This document shows, in pieces, positions 13,001 through 24,700 of a stretch of 64,000 nt of DNA. Every line of letters starts with the position of its first letter. The first letter of the stretch is position 1. Under the pieces are notes generated by a model that saw nothing but the letters and a program-made list of their open reading frames with translations, did no database searches and had not been told where the DNA came from. This DNA comes from Acestrorhynchus altus (taxonomy: Eukaryota > Chordata > Actinopteri > Characiformes > Acestrorhynchidae), in assembly GCA_034509495.1 (NCBI GenBank), contig CM067522.1:20611719-20675718 (forward strand), in the 5' to 3' direction. A program made the translations under genes and the position numbers.

Positions 13001-16000
13001 CCAGTGCCGAGAGAGGCTGTGGGGGCCCAACTGTGAACGCTACTGCCAGTGCGTCCACGGCAAATGCAACCCTGCAGACGGATCATGCACCTGCAAGCCG
13101 GGCTACAGGGGCAAGTTCTGCAGGGAGCCATGCCCAGCTGGGTTCTATGGGCAGAACTGCAGAAACAGGTGAGGAGAGGTTAGGAAGGGAATAATAGGCC
13201 AGGACCATATTGAAGGATCCCAGAGAGATGACTGATTGCATAGTTTACCTCTAACACGTATGTGATGGTTGTCCACTGCATGGTATCCATACTGTACTCA
13301 ATTCTACTCGGCTTTTTGGTTTTTCCACTTGGCAAATATGGGACCTGGTACCTGGAACCGGTTCCTGTTTCGAACAAAGACAGTGGCTATGACAATAAAT
13401 ATGAAACATCCTGTGTAAAGCAATTCGCCTCAGTGGTTCATCATGCAGTGTACAAGCACCATAAATCCTGATCCAGGTAACAAAGATCTACAGGAGCATC
13501 TGGAGATTAGAGTTAGTGTATGCTGAATCTGAACTCTCAAAACATTTCTATACATTTTTTGTTTCCCATGATTGAACGTTGGGATGTTCTTCATGATCTG
13601 AGACCAAACAATGGCTCACCAAATCTCGTCCACCCCCAGGTGTGGTCACTGTAAAGGTCAGCAGCCCTGTAAGGTCACGGAAGGGCGATGTGTTACCTGC
13701 GAGAGAGGCTGGAATGGGACCAAGTGTGACCAGATGTGCGCCCCAGGCTTTTTCGGTGAGAACTGCAAAGACGAATGTCCACCATGTAAAGATGGCCACT
13801 TCTGCGACCGCATCAATGGGAAGTGCTCTCACTGCAATCCTGGCTGGATCGGAGATCGGTAGGACTTTAATGATGCTTTTGTTGATTTTACCGAAGCCTT
13901 TAATGGCTTTTCTCATCAAAGGATTTCAATGTGCCGTACCGAAGCTCTGCAACACCTTCCCTGACCCCTCGCCCTCTATCTCTGCAGCTGTGAGGTTCGC
14001 TGTCCCAACGGCACCTATGGAGAGAACTGTGAGAACGACTGCAGTCACTGCTTTAACGGAGACTGCCACTTCGCCACAGGAGAGTGTCTGTGCGACTCGG
14101 GCTTTTACGGGACATAGTAAGTCGTTGCTTTTGAAGTCGAAACTGAATAAAGCTCACAGCTGTATTCTCAGGAACGGTGACAAGTCAAAGCTGACGGTGT
14201 TATGATGGCGTCAAAATAAGGTCCAGCATTGAGAACCAAAAGGAGAGCTTCAGTCTCCGTTCATAAATATCCCTTATTTCAGTTTCAGCTCTGCTTTAGT
14301 ATATCTTCCCTCCCACTGTTCTAGATTGTTCTCCCTCTTTACACACTGTTCTAGAAGGCTCTCCCTCTATTCTCACTGTTCTAGAAGGCTCTCTCTCCAG
14401 TCACCTTGTTCTAGAATGTTCTCCCTCTATACACACTGTTCTAGCATTTTCTCCCTTCATTTACACGATCCTAGAGAGTTCTTTCTCTACTCACTTTGTT
14501 AAAATATAGTCGCTCCATTCAAAATGTTCTAGAATGTTCTCTCTATACACACTGTTCAAGAATGTTCTCCCTCCATTCACACTGTTCTAGAATGTTCTCC
14601 CTCTGTACAAACTGTTCTAGAAGACTCTCCCTCTATTCTCAGTGTTCTAGAAGGCTCTCTCTCCAGTCACCTTGTTCTAGAATGTTCTTCCTCCATTCAC
14701 ACTTTTCAAGAATGTTCTCCCTCCATTCACACTGTTTGAGAATGTTCTTCCCCCCATTCACACTGTCCTAGAATGTTCTCTCTCTATACACACTGTTCAA
14801 GAATGTTCTCCTTCCATTCACACGGTTCTAGAATGTTCTCCCTCCATTCAGACTGTTCTTGAATGTTCTAGTATCCAACTTTCTAGGACGACTGAACCTT
14901 TTAGCCTGTCTGGAATCCCTGAAGTTCAGAAGATATTTTGGAATGTTTGAGTTCCAGAGGCGTGGAACACTGCATTCCTGGAAGGGCTCTGCAGGCGTGT
15001 GGTTTTGATGCAACTCAGCACATAATTAACAGATTAAGGCCTCAATCAGAATGTTTGCTGCTAAATGACATGTGATCATGGTTAACCCTTCAGTCTAGTA
15101 CTCGTCACCGAGGTTCTCTGAGACGATTAATGATTATTCCGATATATAAATAAAAATGGGATTGCTCCCACTCCCAGTCAGCTGTGATACACATGAAAAC
15201 CTGCTAAAGAGGTTCTGAGCCGTCCAGAATTTTATCAGCTGAATTCACTGAAAGAGGAAATCGATTCGGAATATGCTGAAAGTCTCTCGAATCTAGAGAA
15301 AAGCCCATTTGGCATGAACCACACACTAGAACCGCACTGTATTTTATAAAGGAACGCCTTTCCTAAACGTTAGGGGAGCGGGAAGAGTTGCCCCTTCTTG
15401 CCAAACAGCATTTTTTCAGGAGAGGCCGCAGCCAATGATTCTGACTGTAACGCTTCCTAAATACCATCTTCCATCCTTCTAGTCATAAAATCTGTTCAGA
15501 GGAAGAATGTTCTCAGGGCTGTTTTCTCCGTTTCACTACTTTCTGACTTTACGTTTAGTACATTTAATCTGTGAAATACTTTAATGTTCTCACCAAACTC
15601 ATTATCATGAGCACTACTTGCTACAGTGGAACATCTGTGTCACGAATTCTAACATGCTTTTCTGCTCACCACAATCCATTCACAATCTTCTAGAATGTTC
15701 TCCCCACACCCCTCTATTCACCCTCTACTAGTAAGTTCTTGATGTTCTCCCCACATCCCCCTTTTCACCCCCTATTAGAATGTTCTTGATGTTCTCTTCA
15801 CACAACCCTATTCACCCTATTCAGGAATGTTCTTGGTGTTCTCCCCACATCCCCCTATTCACCCTCTTTTAAAATGTTCTTGATGTTCTCCCCACATCCC
15901 CCAATGACCCTCTTCCAGAATGTTCTTGATGTTCTCCCCACATCCCCCTATTCACCCTCTTTTAGAATGTTCTTGATGTTCTCCCCACATGCCCCATTGA

Positions 16001-19000
16001 CCCTCTTCCAGAATGTTCTATGATCTCCCCACATCCCCCTATTCACTCTCTTTTAGAATGTTCGTGATGTTCTCCCCACATCCCCCTTTTCACCCTCTTT
16101 TAGAATGTTCTTGATGTTCTCCTCACATACCCCTATTCACCCACTTCAGTAATGTTCTTGATGTTCTCCTCACATCCCCCTATTCACCAACTTCATTAAT
16201 GTTCTTGATGTTCTCCTCACATCCCCTTTTCACCAACTTCAGTAATGTTCTTGATGTTCTCCTCACATCCCCCTACTCATCCTCTTTTAGGATGTTCTAA
16301 CAACACCTTAATTCTTTCCCCATGCACTCTCTTCTAAAATGTTCTACTTGATTCTCTTATCCACCCTCTTCTAGAAAGGTCTCAATGTTCTCCCCACACC
16401 CACCATTCACCTTCTGCTATAGTGTTCTCCCGCTCTCACTCTTCTCAGTGTTCTTCCCACATTTCCACAATGTTACTCTTCATCCCCATTATTGTGGAAT
16501 GTTCTGTCCCCCTTTGATACTGGTCTACAAAACCACCAGCCACTGAAACCTGTTGCAGGTGAACGCAGTCTTGTTCAGAGGTAGAAAAGAAAGCTCTCTT
16601 GGCTGTTTTCTCCGATTAACAGAAGAAGAATCACTTTAACCCTGTTATCACGTAGGAACAGTCTGGACCTTAAGCTGCCCTAAATGCACTTTTCTTCTTC
16701 TTCCCGTTAAACTAAGGGTTGCAGGGAGGGCAGGGAGAGTACTTTCCAGATTCCGTGACACACTGAAGTATTTCTTCACTTATTTTATTCATAAGGAGGG
16801 AAATTCTCTTCTTTCGTTTCCTGGTTATTCCAGTTTATCTGATATATGTGGCTTCTTGGCCACGGCTGGTTATTGAAGCAGTAAGCATTCCTCTCCTTTT
16901 TAGACTCATTAGTAATGTTAATGATTAAGGCCCAGTTTCCTAAAAGCATTTCGGTGTCAAGATAATTTGGAGGGGAGTGAGAGAGACAGTGTTCACTGTG
17001 ATGCTTGCTCGACCATTTAAGAGTCATCTGTGTGCTGCAGAGCTTCCGAGAATCCTCGTCCTGCACGTTGTTCATTATTTGTGTGTTTTTCATCCCTGCA
17101 GCTGCAACCTGACCTGTGAGTTCGGTCAGTTTGGGGTTAACTGCGCGGAGACGTGCCCCTGCCACGACAAAAACTGCAACCCTGTGTCTGGAGCCTGCAA
17201 TTTATGTAAGAGAACCCTTTTTGTGTTTCTGAATCTCACCCGTTCTCTGGATCCTTTGTTATGTCATCTGTTTTGGAGACCCATTTGAGTTCCTGGTCTG
17301 CTGAGACACGCTGTGTTCCATTGCGTCAGCATCGAGTGAGGTTATGTGATATGACACAAAGAGCAGGGTGGGTCATCTCCAGAAAGGGCTCTTTGGTGCA
17401 AAGCTATTGAATAACCACCCAATCAGTAGCTGGTTCTTTTAATAAAAGTTTCTTCTACATTCTATAAAGGTTCTCTAGCAATTAGAGACTTTTTTATTAG
17501 ATTTAAAAGGAAGAAAGGTGGCCGTAGTACCCTGTTGGGCTCTTCTTGCCTGGTACAAAATGAGATATGGTTGGACATGGAGGTACAGGTTCTGAATGCC
17601 ATCCTGCAGGACATTTACCCACAGATGCTGAAGCTGGGCCTGTAGATCCTGCACACGTGTTGCTGAAGCTATTGCTCCCATAAAGGCTTGATTATTGATC
17701 AATTTGGCTACCGGTATTCCGAGGAAGTGTTTTAATCTGTAATGAGTCATTCCTGGGAAGCCCTTGCTGTGTGGAGGAGCATTGTCCTGCTGAAAATGTC
17801 AGTGTGAAACCCTGCCACGAGAGGCAACACATGGCCGCAGGGTGTCCTGCACATATCGCTGAGCTGTTAGTGTCCTTTGTATCACTACTAGCGGTGACAG
17901 CATGTTGACTCCTCAGATCATCACATCTGTAGTTGGGGGTCAAACAACAAAGGTTGGATCCCAAACAAAACCTGGATTCTTTGCTGAAGGAAAATGTCAT
18001 TTTCAGTGGGATTTGAAGCATTTTTATTAGAATGTTTCATTTCAAGTTTGAATAAATTAACTATATTAATATTTTTTAATGAATTAAAAAAATGAATAAT
18101 GAATAATAATAAAGGCTTAAAATATGTCACTTTAAATGTAATGAATATAAAATATGAGAGTTCCAACCCGCTATTGATGTTTATTTGGGTGATGTAATTG
18201 AAGAATCGCTTTTTGTAAAGTGAAATTTTAAGCCTTTCACGTGCTTAGAATAATTAATTGAATAAATAACTAAAATATATATTTTTTATAGTGCAATTTG
18301 TATCCATAAATATACATTTTACATGCAATGAATGAATACAATTAATTGAAATTTAAAATAAATAAATAATACATTTCAGACAACATTAAAACAAAAACAG
18401 CTTGAAACAGGTTACTTAATATGACATAAAATATATGCTTGCTTACCTTTTTGAATAAAACTGTGAACACAAATGTCATGATGTTCAAATTGCCGTAGAA
18501 AACTTGCTACAGCCAAATGAAAAGTGACATATTAAGCCTTTAACATACCTAGAATGTTCAATTTTGGGACTGAATAAATGAAAATAAAGAAATAAAAATA
18601 TTATTTATTTTAAAAATAATATTCATTTGAAATGCACTAATGAAGGTGCTACAGGTGGTTGAGTGATGCGCTTGAAGAACCACTTTAAGTTATCTGAAGA
18701 ACCAAATAAACCAAATGATTATGTTGCAAAATGGAGAAGGAAGACTGTTTCTATAACAGCAGACTGAACCTATTTGTCCCAGCATTGAAGAGGAAGCTCG
18801 ATAGAGCCAAAAATGCAGTTGTTATTGGTTACATGCGTTGTTAGGAGTGCCTGTCTGTATGTGTGTCTGGAGTCCTATGTAGGTCACCGTAGTAGACAGC
18901 TGGAGTTTTGACCATGGCAGCCCTGATGGTGTTTCCAGAGTGGTGTCTGATTTTTACGGCTGTGTTTTTTGGCTCCTTTCCTGTTCTGCTTGCAGTGTTA

Positions 19001-19036
19001 GTGCGAACTTCACAAAGAGGAGTGAAATACTACAGG

Positions 19037-19093
<57 letters not shown>

Positions 19094-21627
19094 GGAGAGA
19101 TTGTTCAGTCATTTAAGAGTCATCTATGTGCTGCAGTGCTTTCGAGAAGCATTTTTAATCCCTGCAGCTGCAATCTGACCTGTGAGTTCGGTCAGTTTGG
19201 GGTTAACTACGCAGAGACGTGCCCCTGCCACGATAAAAACTGCAACCCTGTGTCTGGAGCCTGCAATTTATGTAAGGGAGGGAGCGATGCACAGAAAACG
19301 AAAGAGAAGTAATGGTCCGAAGAGGTTTTTGGCAGTGCTGATGTCACCAGCACAGCCTTTCCTCTGCACAGCTGTGTTCAGAGAGGATGCTGGAACCCAC
19401 TCTCCGACAAGGTCAATGGTTTGTTGTCACGCGCCACACGTCCAGAAGGTCGTGGGGTATAAATTCGTGCAATGCCAGATCACCTTTGGTCTTCATTACA
19501 TGCACTTTGGCAGCCCAACATTGCATTAATGAGGTTCTGCAACCAGTGGTCCGTTTCTGAACACACACTGCGGCTCAACAGGACGACACTCGTCCACACA
19601 CTGCTGCCTTTTCAAGATCTTGTCTTGAAGACACAGATACTACGCCGTGGTCGGTCTCATCTCCAGACCTGTCCCTGATTGAAAATGTGTGGGATGCTAT
19701 TGGACGCTCTATCAATACTCCACCCCTACCACACCATCTACAGAACTGAGTGAGAACATTCAAGCTGCATGGGATGGATCATCACAGGACACCATTAGGA
19801 ACCTCTACACCTCCATGTAGAGATGCCCAACCCTGTACTGAGAGACACGACATCTAAACATTGATCTAATCATCTACATTTATAATCATCTATTTTTCCT
19901 GATAACCTTTATCTTCCTTCCCAACAGCATTGCAATCCCACCCTTCCTTCTGGGTGCAACTATTTTTTTTTTTTTTCCGTAACAGCCATATCATGTCTGT
20001 GATGCTGAAAGTGCAGTTGGTGACAGTTGCTGTAGTCTGATTTTTCTTTTTTTCACACTTTTTTCTTTACCTCAGATCCGAACCAGCGGATGGGTGTGAT
20101 AGCTGCTGGGACGCTGGTGTCGTTTCTGCTGCTCATCCTGCTCTCTCTGCTCTGCTGCTGTTTCCTCTGCAGCAATAAAAAACGCAATAGGTGAGTCAGC
20201 AAAGGTCAGCCTGCCTCCCCGACACACCCAGTACCAGAACATCCACTGTCAGTACAGGTCAAGTGTTGTGCTTTTGAGGTCAGTTCACTGTCTTACTGAT
20301 TGAGGTATAGAGGTGTAACATGAACATAGTGTTTCCACTCTGGCTCATTTATTGTTGGGAAACAAAAGTTGGGGCTACCATCCCGTAGATCAGAGCTTCT
20401 GCTTCATTTTACAGTTTCGAACTATTGAAACAGACTACCTCGTATGATGGACCCACACTGTGTGCTACCTTCTTAGATTCCCCTCCAAAGCTCTAGTAGT
20501 CTAATGGCTCTTTTGCACCGCATGATATCTGCATTACTCCACTCCACCTACTGTTGAGCACCTGGTACCTGGTTCCTTTTCCACTGCCAGCTGGACCAAG
20601 TCAGCTACGGGGTAAAAAATAACACTTTTAGAGTGTAACAAGCACATAAATAACATATATTAATATCTTATGCAAAAGCTCCGACCCACACAACACTACA
20701 GCATTTGGCTTTTACAGGTTTATAAATTCTAAACTACCTTATCTGAACAGGTTTCTGGATTATTTTATTTATTTATTTCGTTTTATTTTAACACTGATTT
20801 TCACCCACAAATTTAAACATGCCAATTCCATAATCCTGATTGGTCCCCCTATCACACGTGATGCTCCTGACACTAGGGGGTGATGATGAGCACATGCTTC
20901 CTCCGATACGTGACACATGACTACCACGTCTTTTAAAACTGCCACCATTGGCATTTTCAACCGAAAGCCAAACCAACAGATCCCCAGTTCTGATGAATTG
21001 GCTGACAGGCGCCTGCGCCGACCAACATCACATTCAGTATGTGTTGTGGGGAGAGAGCAGGCCAATTTCGCTCGCTCTCTCCTACTGATGGCCGATAGCC
21101 GGCTGCTGATGGCAAGCAGCATGATCCAGGATTCGAATTCGTGATCCTCGGATCATAGAGGTAGCTCCTTAGATCGCTCAGCCACTGGTTTCTATATTTA
21201 AAATTGTTATTTTATTTAAAGCACCAATGTTAACTGAGTAAAAAAAATGTCTCTTTTGGTTAAAAGCACACTTTTAGCTCATTACCAGTATGTAAATAAC
21301 AGTATATATTCTCTTCTATGTCTCACATTTTACACATTACTTTATTTAATGGCTTAAACTGTAACTGAGAACAGAATATATCCTGTTCTACAGAAATATA
21401 ATGTTACTGTTTAAAAATGTCTGTTATGAATTTTTAGATTCAGTGACATTTGCTTTTATGCACCTGGTATCTGGTTCGCTTTCCGCTGCCAAAGCTCCAA
21501 CCTTAACACTAAAGCAGTAGGTTTTACAGGTTTATATAGTGCACCCGGTGTTCACATCACTTTTTGCACATTTTGTTATGTTTCAGCCTTAATTCAAAAC
21601 AGATTCAATTAATTTTTCCCTCAAAAT

Positions 21628-21703
<76 letters not shown>

Positions 21704-24700
21704 TTGACAGCCTTTGCCATTGCACTCAAAATTGAGCTCAGGTGCATCTTGTTTCCACTGATCATCCTTCAGATGTTTCTACAGCTTGATTGGACACCTG
21801 TGGTAAATTCAATTGATTGGAAGGCACACCTGTTTATATAAGGTCCCATAGTAGAGAGTGCAGGTCAGACTGTAGACTTGAACCCCTCTTTTCATGACGT
21901 ATTCAGTGACTTACAGTATCCTCGGTTCCACTGAAACTGCTGTAAAAGTGGGATGGTTCACTAAAATACATCAAAGTTCTTAAAAGCCCAAACAAGTTCA
22001 CAAACCAGTGTTCGTTTGGTGTCTACTGATGATCACATCATACCTGATGTAGTCTGGGTTGTGCTGGGAAGACTGCATTTTTGGAGGAACCGCATCTCCA
22101 TTCTTTCTTCTAAATCTCTGATTTGTTAATTGTCTGCATCAGACACCTGATAATATTAATTTTGTCTTGCATTATTTCTGCTATGTAATTATTTATGCTT
22201 ATAAAAGCAAAAGGTTGATAACATGGACTTTCATGATTCAAGTGGCATTATCGGCCCATTATGGACCACTGCCTGCTCTGGGGATGGGCTTTGGGAACAC
22301 TAGAGAAATCCTGGTGTACATTATAGCACAGCAATATCAATAGAAGACCTAGTAGAAATTTGGCCTCTGTTTCCCACTGAGTGTTTTAACTGCCACAGTA
22401 ATGTAAGAATATGCTTTGAGTGAGAAGTTACAAAAATAGCACCAGGTTCCAAGTACCAGGTTCCAAATTGGCCTAATGGACAATCAAAAAAGGCAAGTAG
22501 AGTTGAGTAGTGTAGGGACCGTGCAGTGAGAAAGCACCATTAGAAGGTAGAGTTAAGAGTTTATAGCTCTCAGCCCACAGATCCAGAACAAATGTTAGCA
22601 TGAGTGTGGATTTGCTTTTTGATGTAATCTCCTCCTCCCACTTACAGTCCAGACCAGGACAGCTCCACTAACAGCAAGAAGGCCAAGAGAATTCTATGTG
22701 GACGATTTAGTCGTATCAGCACCAAGCTGCCAAGAATCCCCCTCCGGAAGCAGAAGCTGCCCAAAGTTGTAGGTATGTCAACATTTTTGAGATTACAACA
22801 CAGCGTTGCTCAGCTGGACATGCAGCAATAAGATGATGGATGTATTTCTTCAGTGTTCAGAGGTCACAACTGATTCTTTACTCCAACCAGGTCATCTTTT
22901 ATAACAGTTATCTTTCCCAAGTGTATTTTCCCTGTTAGTTATTTTGTCATTGTGTTTATGGTTGTGTACAGGTTTCCTCATTCCGTAGAAATTGAAAAAT
23001 TCCTGGGTAGAATCGTTGGTCCCCCAACACAGATGTCCAAATGCATACATACTTCTTGTCTACTCCCTGTAGAGAGAAGTATTGCCCATAGAAGACTGTT
23101 GGCGGATTTTCACCCTACTTCATCCCCAACTCCCCAACTAATGTCTCCCAAAAGCATTGGATGGAGCACCATCATTCCAGAACCCCCCACTTACTTGACT
23201 TGGACCTGCACCACACATATTCAAGACTTGACTCAGACTCATGTCCCAGCCTTGAAACTTGACCCAGAGTCACATCCTAGAGACTTCAGACTCGTCTCAG
23301 ACTCCAGCACATCACAAACTCAAGACTAAATGTAGACTTGCACTCTAGAGACTTAAGACTTTATTCAGACTCACACCCAAAGACTCGAGACTTGGCTCTG
23401 ACTCTTGCACTGCACAAACTCAAAGCTCGTGTCTAACTCAAACCCCAGAGACTTAAGACTTGACTCAAACTCATGCTCCAGAGAGTTGTGCTCGACCTAA
23501 CTCTTGCACCCTAAAAGCACAATCCTTGACTCAGACTGAGGCCCAGAAAGATGAGGCTGAACTCAGACTCTCCCTCCATAGACTCAAGACTTTATTCTGA
23601 CTCCCACCCTACAGATTCAAAACTCTTGATAGTGACTTGCACTCAGGACTTCTAACTTGATTCATAATCCCTAGATTCAAAACCCAAATCTTATCACAGA
23701 GATTTGAGACATAACTTGGACATGCACTCCAGAGACCGAAGACTGAACTCTTGTTCAGACTTGAGACTTGACTCAGACTCACACAGAAATCTGAGACTTA
23801 ATTCAGATACAGTTTTGGCTCACATTTCAGACACTCAAGAACCAATTCCGATTACTACTCCAGAGAGTCAAAACCTCGACTCCTATGCTAGATATTTAAG
23901 GCTAAACTTGCACTTGCAGTCCAGAGTCTGAAGACTCTTGTTGAGACTTGTGATTGGACTCAGACTCTGACCCAGAGACTCGAGACATAAAGCTCTCATA
24001 TGAAGCAGCTTCTGACGTATTGTCTCTTTGCATTCATATCATAATTTTTTGCCCTTTTCGCCAGGTTTAGTAGAGCCTAAGAGTGATGTTCTGCCACTTG
24101 TCTCCATGGTACTGAGCACATCATGTCATCTTTGGTAAAACCTACCACAGGGCTCCTCTTTTTCGGTTTGATTCAAGCCCAGCAATGAAGTGCTGTAGTT
24201 GGGCTGAAAGTGAACCACTGCTACCCAATCGTGGGTTTCATTGGTTCCATTTGAATGGAATGCTCTGCCAGTATTGCTCTTGGCTCGCAGGAGAGCCGTG
24301 TGTCTGTATTATTCTGAACCCAAACAGGCATGTTTTTTTCCCTCTGGTTTCTCCTCTCATTTCCCTATTTCTTATTAAAACTCCCGTGGTGGAGAGGTTG
24401 GTGCAGTCCTTAATCAAAGCCTCTTCTGTTTTTGCCAGGATGGAACCCTGTGCAGTGTTCTTGTGGTCAGCGGTGTGAGATTGGCCAGTGTGTCATTCAG
24501 AGGAGGTTTTTGGAAGAATATGAAAGTGGTCACACATACAGTATAATATACTCTCGTAGTGCAGCTGATCAGTTTTATGCTCCTACTGTAAAGGTGCGCC
24601 TGCTGCTGATTCTGCACATTATCCACATGTCGAAAAGTAAACCTTAATTTTCTGGATTAAACAATCATTCCAGCTGACTTAACAGTGGACTACAGCAACA

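Larger units (their letters stand above)
20191..22647 (+). other. SCARF2: SCARF2 intron 8
   Basis: 2.46 kb. It contains MITE-arm fragments with GGTACCTGG-type sequence at about 20505-20620, 21455-21500 and 22420-22550, the SINE at 20845-21185, and the CA repeat at 21633-21704. The rest is unremarkable, with an AT-rich patch around 21185-21430. Confidence 0.6.

Noticed and set aside
14310..16510. CRISPR-like repeat-spacer array
   Set aside because: Units are contiguous minisatellite repeats in a vertebrate intron with no unique spacers or cas genes.
20845..21185. Functional tRNA gene on the minus strand
   Set aside because: Box A and B resemble a tRNA, but the spacing, missing acceptor stem and long extra body show a SINE.
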